Made by a program: the position numbers and the translations under genes. The notes below the pieces were generated by a model. The model saw only the letters and a program-made list of their open reading frames with translations. It had not been told where the DNA came from and ran no database searches. From assembly GCF_047675955.1 (NCBI RefSeq), contig NC_132904.1, forward strand, positions 56,911,435 to 56,975,434: a DNA stretch of 64,000 bases. Direction: 5' to 3'. How positions within the stretch are numbered: the first letter of the stretch is position 1; every line of letters begins with the position of its first letter. Below are positions 21,808 to 35,172 of the stretch, piece after piece. The DNA comes from Chlorocebus sabaeus. Taxonomy: Eukaryota; Chordata; Mammalia; Primates; Cercopithecidae.

Positions 21808-22103
21808 TTTTTTTTTTTTTGAGACGGAGTCTCGCTCTGTCGCCCAGGCTGGAGTGCAGTGGCCGGATCTCAGCTCACTGGAGCTCCGCCTCCCGGGTTT
21901 ACGCCATTCTCCTGCCTCAACCTCCCGAGTAGCTGGGACTACAGGCGCCCGCCATCTCGCCCGGCTAGTTTTTTGTATTTTTTTAGTAGAGACGGGGTTT
22001 CACGGGTTAGCCAGGATGGTCTCGATCTCCTGACCTCGTGATCTGCCCGTCTCGGCCTCCCAAAGTGCTGGGATTACAGGCTTGAGCCACCGCGCCCGGC
22101 CTT
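21808..22103 (-). mobile_element. AluYR-like element with 15-bp target-site duplication
   Basis: Reverse, nearly intact Alu with the same diagnostic set as the element at 341-636 (GTGGCCGGATCTCAG, GGCTAGTTTTTTG, CAGGCTTGAGCC). TCCTTAACAATTCTT occurs at 21793-21807 and 22104-22118, an exact target-site duplication showing recent insertion. Confidence 0.92.
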
Positions 22104-22504
22104 TCCTTAACAATTCTTAATTTTAGGTGAATACTATGACTTTGAGTCTCAGGAGTGAGGCCTTTTCAGTGATTTTACTTCTCTCCTACCAACAGATTTC
22201 TTTTGCTTATTACTTTGTGTTTCTTAGACTGATTGGGGGTGGGAAAACGGCTTTTTTGGTTGTTTTTATGCATTATTAGTCTTAGGCAGGTGTTATCACC
22301 CTGAGTCTCAGGAGTAGGGGTTACCTTGACCCTGCCCTAAGAATAGGAGACATCTAATAGTATTGGTATGTGATCCTGGGCCCAGAACTTTTTCCTTCCT
22401 CTATTCCAGGGGATAGAAGATATTTTTTCTTTTACCCTTCCTCGGACTGCAATGTATCTTTATTTGTGCCCTGGAGTGACAGTTACATATAGTAATACAT
22501 ATAA

Positions 22505-23205
22505 ATGGCTATTACTAAAAAGTTAAAACACAACAGATGCTGGCAAGGCTGTAATGAAAAAGGAACATGTATATACTGTTGGTGGGAATGTAAATTGGTT
22601 TAGCCCCAATGGAAAACAGTTTATAGATTTGTCAAAGAAATAAAAATTAACTACCATTCCACCCAGAAATCTCATTTCTGGGTATGTACCCAAAGGAAAA
22701 TAAATCATTCTACCAAAAAGACACCTGTACTCATATGTTTATTGCAGCACTATTCCAATACCAAGACATGGAAACAACCTAGGTACCCATCAATGATGCA
22801 TTGATAAAGAAAATGTGGTACATATACACCATGGAATACTACACAGCCATAAAAAGAATAAAATCATGTTTTTGGCAGCAAAATGAATGCAACTGGAGGC
22901 CATTATCCTAAGTAAATTAATGCAGAAACAGAAAACCAAATATTGCATGTTCTCACTTATAAGCGGGAGCTAAACCCTGGATGCACACGGACACAAAGAT
23001 GGGAACAACACACCCTGGGACTCCAAAAAGACGAAAGGAGAGAGGGGGGCCAGGGCCGAAAAACTTCCTATAAGGTGCTATGCTCACTATCTGGGTGACA
23101 GGATCAATAGAAGCTGAAACTTCAGCATCACGGAATATACTCTTATAACACATTTGCATGCATTTCCCCTGAATCTAAAATAAAAATTAAAATGAAAAAG
23201 AAATG
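22505..23205 (+). mobile_element. 5'-truncated primate L1 3' end
   Basis: Forward L1 3' part: GTTGGTGGGAATGTAAATTGG, GGGTATGTACCCAAAGG, CATGGAATACTACACAGCC, CACTTATAAGCGGGAGC, finishing in an A-rich tail (AAAATAAAAATTAAAATG). Moderately diverged, L1P-type. It contains the ORF2 C-terminus and 3' UTR only. Confidence 0.88.
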
Positions 23206-23368
23206 TATGAGAGTTCTAGTTGTTCCACATCTTTCCTAAAAGATGGTAAGATAAGTGTCTAGGGAACATACTCTGCTTCCACTATCCCAACTTGCATCAC
23301 TCTAGTATATATTTGGGGTGGGAAGAAGAAGAATTTGAATAAGGTATTAGGTTGGATTTTTTAAAAAA

Positions 23369-23657
23369 TTTAATTTGAGATGGAGTCTTACTCTGTCACC
23401 CAGGCTGGAGTGCAGTGGTGCCATCTCAGCTCACTGCAAGCTCCGCCTCCCAGGTTCATGCCATTCTCCTGCCTCAGCCTCCCGAGAAGCTGGGATTATA
23501 GGCATGTGCCACCACGCCTGGCTAATTTTTTTCTATTTTGAGTAGAGACAAGGTTTCACCGTGTTAGCAGGATGGTCTTGATCTCCTGATCTCGTGATCT
23601 GCCCGCCTGCGCCTCCCAAAGTGCTGGGATTACAGGCGTGAACCACTGCGCCCAGTC
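23369..23657 (-). mobile_element. Alu element
   Basis: Reverse Alu with little poly-T and head CGCCCAGTC. AGGTTGGATTTTT flanks both sides (near 23350 and 23660), a target-site duplication. Confidence 0.88.
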
Positions 23658-23894
23658 AAGGTTGGATTTTTAAAGAGATTAAATTCCTAATAGTAGAATG
23701 AAACTAGTCTAACAACTAACTAGCTGAAAATATACATAAGTCTGCCCAAGATGTCATCAAGAGAAATACTATGCAATGGGAAAAGGATTTTTAAAATGAT
23801 CTAGTTGGTAATAGTTATTGGAAGAAACGAAACCACCTCATGCTCCAACAAGTTAGAATTTCTTGGTAAAAATTGCATGTAGTTGTTGAGTCTT

Positions 23895-24330
23895 CTAGTT
23901 TTTAAGTCTTGCATTTTTTTCTAATAGTTTCTTTGTCTTTCTGTGTTGCATTTTGGGGATACAAACTTAATTTTTGCTATTGTGGCTGTAATGAAATTAA
24001 CGGTCCTTATTGTGAAATCTCACCAATGCTAGAGCTTATATACATGAAATCTGCATTTATGGGCATCATTCTAAATCTTGTGATTTTTTTCTTGCTAAAA
24101 TTCTTATCATATAATTGTCTTGTATGGGTACAACCAATATCACTTATTACAAGTGAAATCTGGCTACTCCTTAGAAAATAAGAAACTTAAATCTCTGGCC
24201 TACTCTCTGCTCATATCTCTGCTGAATCTGTTGAACCACAGCTTGAGATCTAAAGGGTACTTAGGAAACTGGAGAAGAAAGTGGTTTTACACACACTGTG
24301 GTGTTATTTGGTTGTAGGCCACTGCACACA
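23895..24330 (+). pseudogene. Olfactory receptor fossil (OR10A-type), internally deleted
   Basis: Remnant of a third receptor in this cluster. The second extracellular loop block is readable as CGCNEINGPYCE followed by MLELIY, matching the CGPSEINHLFCE / VLELVC block of the receptor at 35173. TM5 follows; then intracellular loop 3 and TM6 are missing, and the sequence resumes with the SGYS, LAYSL and NLLNHSLR stretch that corresponds to TM7 and NPLIYSLRN. Several frameshifts separate the pieces. Downstream, GGAGAAGAAAGTGG retains the Arg codon at the position where the 35173 gene has a stop. The 3' flank (GGCCACTGC) also aligns with 36138 onward. Non-functional. Confidence 0.85.
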
Positions 24331-27300
24331 ATTTGAATTTGTAAAGATAGAAAGGACTGTGTATTTTGGCAATACCGTATATCATAGACATTTCTCCAGG
24401 TTAGATCATTTGGTCTAGTTCATCCTTTTAAGTCACTGTGTAATACTGGGTATCACACTATTTATACAATAACACAGTATTTGTTGGCTGTCAGTTTCAA
24501 TTTTTTTGCCACAACAAACTATGATGCAATAAACAGCTGTATGCATATATGTCCCAAGGGGTAGAGCTGGATCAAGGAGTAAATATACTTTTAATTTGAA
24601 CAGATATAGTATTAATTTTAACAGATATATAATTCTACATTACTTTCTGAAAAGTTTCTACTTTACATAAGCCTGAAGATATACTCAATGCCACCGTCTT
24701 GGGAAAGCACCCAGATACTGCTAAATAGAGACACAGGATTTTCATTTCTGTAGCTAGAAACTTATCTGTGGATGAGTTGGGAAAATTGGTTCAAACTTGG
24801 GAGGGCCAAACTGGGAACCATCAGATTCTAAACTCCAAATGGGAATACACTCAGCCATTTAAGGGAATAATTCAATTTGCTTTGTATAACCTGAGAATAT
24901 GTTAAAAAAGAAAATTTTATGGGACATCTTTTTGTTGTCAATACACTGGATGCTCACTGGAGATCCATTTCACATGAAGCTAAGTCACATAGACTCAAAT
25001 TAATTCAAATCAATTAATTGTGCTTTTTGTTGTTGTTCATTTATATCTCTGTTCAATTAATAAATCTACTAACTGCCTAATTACCTTCCACCAACACAAG
25101 ATAGGCACAGGGGCTTCAAAACTGAATAACCCCTGCCCTTGAGGGACTCACAGTCTGTTGTAATCACAGGATCTAAATGGCCACTGAATCCAAAGTTTTA
25201 CATGTATCTACTTTTACCTGTATCTAAGACCAGGCTGATAAAAATAAGTTTGAGCTGTCAACATATGCTTGACTATGGGATGATTTAACAGGTGTATTGA
25301 TCCATTCAGTCTTGTAGCCAGTCCAAATGGAATGAATTTATGACTTTGCCAGATTGCCTGGGCAGGTGGATAGTGTTCTTGACCAGATTGGCTCTAATCA
25401 CACCTTTGCTCATTAGATCCACTTTTTTGTTGAAACAGCTTGAAGTCAATTTTCCTTCATTTTGAAGATGACATTATCATTTCCATAGGAGTAGGGATAA
25501 TTATGAGACATTTATTTCAATCAAAATCAATTCATTTTAACACCTAGCACAATAAAAAAGTAGTAATTTTGAAACAAAACTCTGACAGTTTTATCTGTGG
25601 AAAATATTTAAAAACCTATTATAATTGGGGGAAAACTCCTAATGAACCCACCAGGCTTGCATGCACACCTCTCCTAATCATCTCTGCCACTCTCTTCCTC
25701 ACTCTTTGCTCTTTGGTTTTTGTAATGCATTAAGCCCTTTCTTCTTCGTGTTATTTTATCTCTCTTGTTCTCTTTCTTTTGTTATTATCATAATGAACAG
25801 AAAAATGAAATAGAATAGCATTCTAGAAGTGGATATGAGCCTAAAGAGTGTTAATCTAATTTGTCTGCTTTTGTAGACAAGGGAACTAAGGCACAGGAAC
25901 TTCAGCTGTACTTCAAGGTGCTATCTTTGGTGAGAGAGGTGCTTCCGGGGTTTCAGCGGTTATGTTTAAAGCAAAGGTGCAGAGTCCCACAAATCCCCTA
26001 TGCAAGGGCTTCAGTGCCTGCTAGTGTTGCCGGGAGCCAAGCATTCATATTTTTTTAACTGTTGTAGATTAGGTTCTGCAGGAAACACTGCAATAGAGAT
26101 TAGTGTGCAATGGGATCAACATCTGTGGAAGGGAAGGAAAGAAGGGCAGGATTTAGCAAAGAAAGAAGCTGAGTTGTGAGGCAGACTCCCTGAAGGCTTC
26201 CATGGACTGAAGGCGGGGATGACCCTTCAGAGATGTCCTGACTTTCAGAGTGGGGGCCAAGCCCTTATCCTCTGCCACTGTTCAGTTAGTAGATACAGCT
26301 GCCCCAGGTGAAGCAGTCCTTTTAGGGGCTGACAGCTCAGGGCTTTCTGGCAACAGCACTCCCAAAATCTTCATTCCTGAAAATTCTTCATTCTTGAAGG
26401 TAGATCTGGACAGCTTAACACATAGGTCACCAAACTGAGGTTTTCTTAGAAACTCTATATCCCCAGGGATGTTAGAGATGACCTCTCCTTCACAAATTGA
26501 TTTGCCTGTTCTTTGAAGGCAGTCCCTTATCTTAAGACTCTGCCATTAAGCCTCCTTAAGATGAGGACACAGATTATGCTCAGAATCTCAGTCTTACTGC
26601 CGTGGCCCTGTTCCCATCTTCCCACATATTCTGGCTCCTCACTATTCTCAATTTTCAAAGCTTTAGCCTTCTGTTTTCTTCTTTCAGGACTACTTTTTCC
26701 CCTGAAGTCTCCTCTGTCCTTCAAATAAGTTGTTTCTGAATGTATCAGTTCTAGCAGCTGTCAGTGATTCCCAGACTGGTCTGAATACAAAGGTGAACCT
26801 AGCTTAGAACCATCAAAACGTACTGCTTTACTCTGCCTTCTCTCCTGTCACCACAGATGAGATCTTTGCACTTCTGTTCAAGACAGAAGAGCTCCAGATC
26901 TTACCCCTATATACCTACTCAATCTATTCCCTTCCTTTCTTTTTGTTATTTTCCAGCTTTATTATGGTGTGATTGATGAATAAAAATTGTGAGGGTAGTA
27001 TATCCTGCTGCCTACTGGACTTTTCTACTTGGTTGACCTCAAACTCACATGTTTCAGATTGAACTCATCATCCAATCCTCTATTTTGTCTTTCAAATTTT
27101 GCTCCGTTGCTTATGCCAAAACTTAGTTGTCACTCTTGCCTTATTCTCTTCTCCCAGATTTCCATCAATCACCAATCCAATTGCCTATACCACTTAATTT
27201 TTCCGAAGCTTACCCACCAATCACCTGGTTAACTTTAACAGCCTCCTCAAATCCATTCTCCCTACTGCTTCCACAGTCAAGTTCCTAAAAGACAAATTTG

Positions 27301-27839
27301 AGGAAGGAATGAAAGAAACTCTGCCCTAAGCATGAAGTTTTGCAATAGCAGCCTGATGCTTAGAGATTACCGGGGGTTGGTTCTCTGGGGAGAGGCCCCT
27401 TAGGGTCCCTATGGTTTTAGGGATGCTACCTTAGGGACCCTCAATTGTGATGTTCCTGGAGGATTTTATAACAGAAATTTACATTCTTCTTGGCAATGAT
27501 AGATATATTTGTATTTCCATGCAAAAGAAAAGACAGACTCTTTCAGAGAATATAAAGCATAAGCTTCTTTCTCTACCCTGGGGGATAGGAAATATTTAAA
27601 GGACATGTATAATTATAGAGACTTTCATGTCTAAAATATTAACTGTTCATGTATTATACTACTCCTGTGATGACCCTTACCATCCTGCTCTCCAAAGTAT
27701 AAATCATATTACAGTGTCTGAAGGGAATCCTGAAAGGCAAGAGCATTGGGTATGCCTCTTCCTGGTAGAGTACTTCATCAATTGCTATTTTAAAAAATAT
27801 TATATATATTTGGATTTTCATGACAGCAAGATAGCCCTC
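24331..27839. other. Long gene-free stretch
   Basis: About 3.5 kb without a supported gene. 24380-24720 looks like an old diverged L1 fragment. 25830-25910 has MIR-like character (TAGACAAGGGAACTAAGGCACAGG). 26050-26450 is GC-richer and could be a decayed LTR or DNA transposon that I cannot name. Short open frames (for example 26250-26438, 27029-27232) lack exon or domain support. Confidence 0.45.
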
Positions 27840-30800
27840 TAGAAGTCCATATTGCTTGTCCTCCCCATCCCCCACAAAGACAGCCAAAGCAATAATTAAA
27901 CCACTATAAACCACTATATTTTGATAAAAATAACTAAAGGAGAGCACCAAAGTTTATCAAAGGAGCCACAGAAACCCTGGGTGGGCACAGAAACTCAGGA
28001 GAGCTACACAGAGAACAGAAGGAAACACCTGGCCCCCATCACCCCATTCGCCAGCTGGGATCAGCTTGGAACCAGTAAGGACTTCTCCTTGCAGGGAAAA
28101 GGCAAGCAAGGTCACCTCAAAAGCCCTCATCAACACTTTGTACCTATAGTCCTCACTGCTGCAGACCCCTGCAGTCCTCACAGGCACTAAGCCCAGCTAA
28201 GAGAGCTGCCTGGGGTCCATAGCTATACCTGTGCTCCCCTCTGTCACCAGTGGAGTTGACACTGTGCCCTGTGTCCCAGCCCCTGTCTCAGCCCCTGACT
28301 GTGGCCCATGCAGCTACGCATTACAATGCTGTCTTGAACCTGGGAATACTGCTGGAGTGTGTTTTGCTTTGGGGGTGAGTGACCACAGCATCCATTAACC
28401 TCTGGGGCTCCAAACTACTCCTACCCAGTGGCCCAACCTCTCTAACTGGTGAGCAGCTGTACCTACCCTTCCCATTTGCTGCTGCACCTCACCCCTTCAG
28501 GCTGGAGTTGAAGCTGCATACTCCTCCCCACGGAAACAGTGCTTTGGCAGACCTGCTCTATCTACCCTTCCCAGTCGCTGCTGCACCTTCCCCCTAGGAG
28601 CCTGAGCTAAAGTTGCTCGCTCATTCCTGAGGAAACGTTGCCTCTACAGAGCTGCTCCAAAAACCTCTCCAGTTACTGTCATGCTCTGCTCCACAGGACT
28701 TGAGCTGAAGCTATGTACTACCTCCCAGGGAAACAGTGCTTTGGTGAAGTCGTTCCGTATACCCTTCCCAGTTGCTGCTGTGCTCTGCCCCTCTGTGTGT
28801 GAGCTGAAGCAGTAACCTGCTTCCTGGAAAAACAGTACCTTGACTGCTCAGAGCAGTCATGCCTCTCTGGAGCCTAAGCAGAAGCATGCCCTGCATCGCA
28901 GGGAAATGGTGCCTGGACCACCCAGAGTGGTCAAGCCCCCCATTCCTTAGTTGAAATGACACATTGCCCCTGAGGAATTGGTGCCTAGGCTGAGTAGCTG
29001 TACATATCAAGGCTTAGCTATATTAGTACCCTGCATCCCAGGGAAACAGACCAGTGCCTGAGCTTAGACACCATGTTCTAGAGACCAAACAACTCAAGTA
29101 CCCTGCTTCCCTGGAGCTGGACTAGCCTCCTAGGGCATGAGCTGCTGAGACACCCCTCATTCCCAGGAAGTTGAGTCATCACTGTGCTGCTCCCTATCTG
29201 CCAGGTCCCATACGACAGCTGTGATCCACCATTCTGGAGTCTGTGCTGTCACTACACCTGCCTCACAGAGTCTGGGATACTCCTACCTTTCCAAGGTCTA
29301 GAATCACCACAACATGATTTCTCATCCCCTGGGACCTGAGTTGCCACTGAACCTTATTGGTTCTGGTTCCCAAATTGCAGCTGGACCTTGCTCCCTGGAC
29401 CAAAACCTCTGAAGCACCCCTTCTTCCCCAGAACTAAGCCAGTGTTATGTCCTAATCTCCAGAGTCAGAGTCATAGATACAACCTGGCTTTCTAGGCCTG
29501 AGCTGCTAGGGGGTGCTTCAGAGTCACAGATACTGTTGGTAGTCTATATCCAACCCCACTACAGAGGGTGAACCTGCACACCAAAACCCGAGTTGGTCAC
29601 ACAATAGATTCCTGAAACCCTGAGCTTAGTACTCCAGCTCCACAGATGCTCTGAGCACATGCAACTGGAACCGAGCACTGCTACAGCTGCTTGTAGGCCA
29701 TGTCAGACCTGACACCAGGAGGAGACACCTCAGCTACCTCTCCCCATTATGGGAAAAATGAGAAAAGGAGGCCCTCCAAAGCCCTTGATACAGAGCACCT
29801 TAAGTGCTTAAGTAAGTAACCCATGCCACCATTGCCACTGCCACAAGCTTCTACAGGCCACATCACTGAGGCACCCACAGTTATTGCTGATGTTGATTGC
29901 AGTTGAACAAATTGCACAGAGACTACACCACCTACATTTACTCAGAACCAGAGTCACCACACCTTTCTCAATAGCCACACAAAGACACAACTGCAGGTGA
30001 AAGTCCTTTTCTATGAAAGCCCTTCTATAAAGTTTGGAAGATGCAATTTTCCCACCAGATGCAGAGACACAAAAGACATGAAAAAATAAGGAAATATGAG
30101 ACCACCAAAGAAACACAATAACTTTTTAATAACAGGCCTCACAGGAAAAAAGATCTATGAGTTGCCAGAAAAGGAATTCAAAATAACGATCTTAAGGAAA
30201 CTCAGTGAAATACAAGAGAATACATATAGAAGATTCAACAAAATCAAGAAAACAATTAATGATATGAATGAGAAATTTAACACAGTGACAGATATCATAA
30301 ACAGAAATCCTGCAGCTGACGGATTCAATGAATGAAATAAAAAGTACAACAGAGAGCTTCAATAGCCAGACTAGATCAAACAGGAGATTGAATATTGAAC
30401 TCGAAGATCAGTTATTTGAAATTACTCAGTGAGTGAAAATAAAAATAAAAAAATAAAAAAGAATGAAAAAGGCCTATAGGACTTATGTGACACCATTAAG
30501 CAAACAGACATTTATATCATGAGAGTTCTGGAAGAGATGGGAAAATGCATAGAAAACCTATTTAACAAAATAACAGTTAAAAGCTTTTGAAGTCTTGGGA
30601 GAGATATGAAGACCCAGATCCAGTGAGCTCAATTCCCCAAACATATTTAACCCCAAAAGATCCTTCCTGAGGCACATTATAGTCAAACTGTTAAAAGTCA
30701 AAGATAAAAAGAGAATTATAAAAACTCAAGAGAAAAGCATCAAGTCACACATAAGGGAATCCTCATTAGACTTACAGCAGGTTTCTCTGCAGAAACTCTA

Positions 30801-31010
30801 CAAGCAAAGAGACAGTCATATTTTCAAAGTGCTGAAAGAAAATAATTGGTGGCCAAGAATACTCTACCAAGAAAAGCTATCCTTCAGAAGTGAAGGAGAA
30901 ATAAAGTTTTTCCAGACAAGCAAAAACTGAGGGAATTCATCACCACTAGACTGACCTTTCAAGAAATGCTCAAGGGAATCTTGCAAACATTGATAGGTCC
31001 AACAATACCA
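27840..31010 (+). mobile_element. L1-like 5' region with ORF1-proximal sequence
   Basis: From about 30060 to 31000 the sequence matches an old L1 5' portion: GTGCTGAAAGAAAATAA, CCAAGAATACTCTACCAAG, GGAGAAATAAAGTTTTTCC, AATTCATCACCACTAGACTG. The preceding 2 kb of CT/GC-rich DNA is contiguous and has about 100-bp tandem units, as some old L1 5' UTRs do. Assignment of 27840-30060 to the same element is inference. No intact ORF. Confidence 0.55.
28440..28960 (+). repeat. Diverged tandem repeat, about 100-bp period
   Basis: The motif CTACCCTTCCCAGTYGCTGCTG and the following GGAAACAGTGCTTTGG recur at about 28461, 28561, 28663 and 28758, with weaker copies to about 28960. Units differ by substitutions and small indels. 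It lies in the probable L1 5' region. Confidence 0.65.
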
Positions 31011-31850
31011 CCATCATAACACCCTCTCCCCTCCCCCCCACCAAATCGTTGCTGACAAATTGTTGCTGATCCCATTGCCTGCTGATGACACTTACTCTGT
31101 TGCTTTGCTTCTTAGGTAACAGACTCATAGGAAAAAAGATAATTTCTGTATATCACACTTTCCATTTCCCACTTCAAGGGTTTCAGTGTATTTTTTTTTT
31201 TTTTTTTTTTTTGCATGACTCAGGGGACAGGGACATCTGTGTAGGCTTATAACAATGCCTTTACAGTCAGGTTCTCAGCTTGTTCAATGAAGGGATTGTC
31301 AGTTCTGAGAAGACTTATTCATTAATAGAGTGTGTGCTATTTACTCCTTGATTTATTTTAAGAGGGTAAGTATAACCCTTTTCCCCTCACTCTTGGACTC
31401 AGGAATCAGTTCCAAAAGTATGCAAAGCCCTTGAAGTGATTTATTTATGGACTTCCCTGTCCATGTTTCTATTTATTCATCCTCTCTTTCACCAACATTT
31501 GAAATCCTGTCTCATTTATGTGACACATTCATGTCCAGGACTTTATATAACTATCCTCTACAATATTTATGATTTTGCTCCATTCATTACATCCTAGTTC
31601 TACTTCTGTCCAGTCCATCTTGCAAAAATAAGTAATGCAACTTTATTGTTTCTCAGCTTTCATCTCACCTCCTTGTATTCATATAATAATTTAAAGTATA
31701 GCATGCTTTATGTATAGAGCATTTGTGTGTTGAATCACCATCATTCTTTGACCTCCTTCTCCTATAAACAGTACCTTCATTTCCCTTGGGGAATTTTTTT
31801 TAATTAAACATTTTCAGGTATGCATAGTTAGAATTGATGCTGTACCTGGT
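31011..31850. other. Unassigned sequence with poly-T tract
   Basis: Contains a C-rich run (about 31021-31041) and a 22-base T tract (about 31191-31212). I recognise no gene. Confidence 0.45.
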
Positions 31851-34800
31851 TATAGTATAGGATGCCATGAAAATTGCGTATTAGGTAGCATTTCTCATCT
31901 CATTCACAGCCACAGTGTCTGGTTTATAGGTGGATACTCATGTAATCCCACCATAGTAAATGATATAGGAGGGGTTCTTGGATTAGTTTTTGCAACTGAA
32001 AACCCTTTCCTCAGGATAACTGGTACATTGCCCACTGGATACAGAGAAGATCTATCCCTAAGTGTTGTTAGCAGCCTTATTGCCACTAAGGGGAAAATAT
32101 TCATTGAGAATAGAACCTACTCTAGGAAAGCAGAGATGAGAAATATAGAAATAAAGAAATCCAGGTCCTGGCAACATTATCTGAGTTCTGGATAAAGCCA
32201 AGCCTGCAGATTCATTCATCCCTATACTTTGCTGGAACTGAGCTAATAGTTTTATTGATTGCTCAAATCAGTGTGAACTTAACTCTGAGTCCTCTGATTG
32301 TTACGTATACCTTGTGAAGTTAATAACATTATCTTGATTTTATTAAAAAATAGAGCCAGAGAAGAGGCATGATGCTCAAAGTCATATTAGTTCAGATGTT
32401 TTGACTTCAAGTTAAAAAGTTTCAACTATAAAATTATCTGAAAGACTTTCCCCCAAAATTTAGTATTTCTATATTACTACTAGAAACTTTAAGTTTTGTT
32501 ATCTCCAGGCTTTCCACAAAGTAACTTCAATTTACTTGCCACAACACATTTCCTACCATTGTGCAAGCTGTCTGTCTTGTCCAATCAGATTCTCTGTCCA
32601 AATCACTCTGCCTTTACTCACGCTCACATTCTTTTCTCCCTTCTCAATTTGTGCCTATTTATTAACATTTATTCAGTCTCTGCTTTCATTTCTTAATGGG
32701 GAAGGTCTTGGTGGAATTGGGTCTCTCGTGTGAAGAGGTGTTAATTCCCAGTGGAAATCTGGAAGAGCAGTATTCCAAGTTTGTGCAGCGGAGCTTCCTT
32801 ATCCCCATACAAGAGAGTCTGTATAAATTGTGTGTAAGTTCTCCAGAGAAGATTTCTCTCAGGGCATACAATTTAATGCAGTATAATCTAAAATCAATGC
32901 ATTGAATCACTAAGTTGTATTTATGGAAGTGCTTTTTAATTGAAGAAGTAACACATAAATGGGATGAAAATCAGGGACAGTGAATAGATAACGATCTGAA
33001 GATTCTGCTTTGGTACTTGTTGGTGGGTTTGCCATCTGTAGTTATCCTCACTGTTAATTGGAGGTACTTATCAAGTGATAACTCAATGCTCAGGTAAGAG
33101 AGTGAATTGCTGTGCCCTTCATATTCACATAAAAGTTTGGACAGTAATTAGATCTATAAACGGTTTGCTTGCACAAATCATCAATTCTTAAAGGTATGTA
33201 GTTGAGGGAGCGGGGTGAAGGTGGTCAGAAATAAGTCTAATTGGGTAGAAAGACGAAACCCTGATGAGGGAGTTATTTGCCCAAGATCATACAGAAAGTT
33301 AATGCCAGAGCCAGTAGAACATGTCAGTGAAGTAGCTAAATCAGCATTATGTTGTTTTATGTTAAAGGGAAAAGATGGAGCATTTCAGTTCAGCTTAAAA
33401 AAATTACTCACGAAGGTAGTAATTTAAATTTGTTCTATAACTGTGCTTTATCAGCTCCTTAAAAGTTGTCTATTTTTAGTAGGATATTCTAAATTTTCTC
33501 ATTTTACAAACGTACTTGGTTTTATAGGCCTGGAGCTGAAAATGTAGTTTTGTCTATTAAAATGATACTTAGGTGCTTTTTTTTTTCCTGCCAAGTCTAT
33601 TTTAGGAGATTTCTTATATCCAAAATACTTTGTTATAGTTAATACATATATTTGGTTTTTAATATCACTATGGTCAGACTCAGTAAATCAATTGCCTTTT
33701 CCTCTCTGCTAATGTCCTAATAACATGAAATCAAGACGTCTTCAACTCGCTGTGTCCTTCTCTCCTCCTGGTTTCCTCTTGTCCCATAGTAAAATTCTGC
33801 TGGTTTTCGAAGCATCACACGAAGGCCAGTTTAGAGCTCCATTCTAATACTAAGGTGTCATTGAATATCTTCTATTTGAGCAAGGAAGACTTCCTTATGC
33901 TTTTTCTTCTCTGCCTAATGGACCTTCCACCCATGCCATCTTGTGATTATGGTTTCCCACCCTCACTGTCCATTCAGAAGTAATGTTTCCCTCATTTACA
34001 TTCCTAAAGCAATTGTTATCACTCTAGTTCCCCTTAAATGCCGGCCTGAGAAGTGGGCATTATATTCTACTGATAAGGGGAGACCCTGAAGGTTCTGGGA
34101 GCGAAGGTGATATTATTTTGTCAGAAATTTGAGGTACAGATTGGAGGAAGGGGTATAAGACATGGAAGAGTCAGTTAGTTTCCGTTTAATGGTAGAGGAG
34201 GTGAAGGGAGAGGAAAAGAGGCAGTGAGGTGGAGCAGTGTCAGTGGGAATGGACTTGTGAAGCCAGGAGGACTCCAGATTTTAAAGACATGTGGGCCCTG
34301 ACAGTGAAGGGAATACTGGGAGACAAGGATTTTTGATCTGGTTGAGAGAAGATAGAATGAAGTTGCTTTGCCCTGAGAGGGGTTCTGGAGGGGCAGTTGG
34401 ATTGGGAAGAAAAAGGTCATCTGTGCATGGGACTGGCAGGCCCAAAGTGACTCAGGCAGCATGTGTGCTGCCTATGTGCCCACCACCACTATTCCATGTT
34501 CCCTTCAGCCCAGCTCCCATCTGATTGGAGTTGAGGCCTTGCAGCATGCAGTTTGCAGCCTGCAGTTTTCTATCAACAAATGAGGGAAACACCTACATCA
34601 GAGCCAGAAGGGATCATTCTCCTGCTTCCAACCCATACAGATGGGAACCCAAGTGCAGGAGAGGCAGAGACCCATCTTAGAGACAGTGGCAGAGTTAGGA
34701 CTGCAGTCAAGTTCCAGACTAGCTTGCAATCCAGGTGTAACCAAAACGCAGGTTCAGTTGCTCTTTGCTTGCAGAATCCAATTAAGGGAAGAGGTATAGG

Positions 34801-35172
34801 CTCCTGCCTTTAAGGACACTGCTTCACTTTTTGGGGAGAAAGCAGGGGCTTTTAAAGGGGGACCTGGCATTAAGAGAGGGGAGAGAGAGCAACCTACATA
34901 ACAAAGATGTAGCCAGATAACATTTACTGTTAATTTGTACTTTAAAAAACAAGATTTCTAAACCAAAATACTTAACTTATTTGTATTTTAAAGATTCACT
35001 ATTACAAGCCATTGGCCATTCTTCATAAGAACCAACCTGAAGTTCTGTCAAAATGAGCTTGTCATTACATCTGCCATTAAGAATTCCAGACTCAAACTCA
35101 CAGCTATGGGATTGTGACTTCATACTCGATATACCAGGTCCATAAAAACAATATTAAGGTTCAACTACTGAA

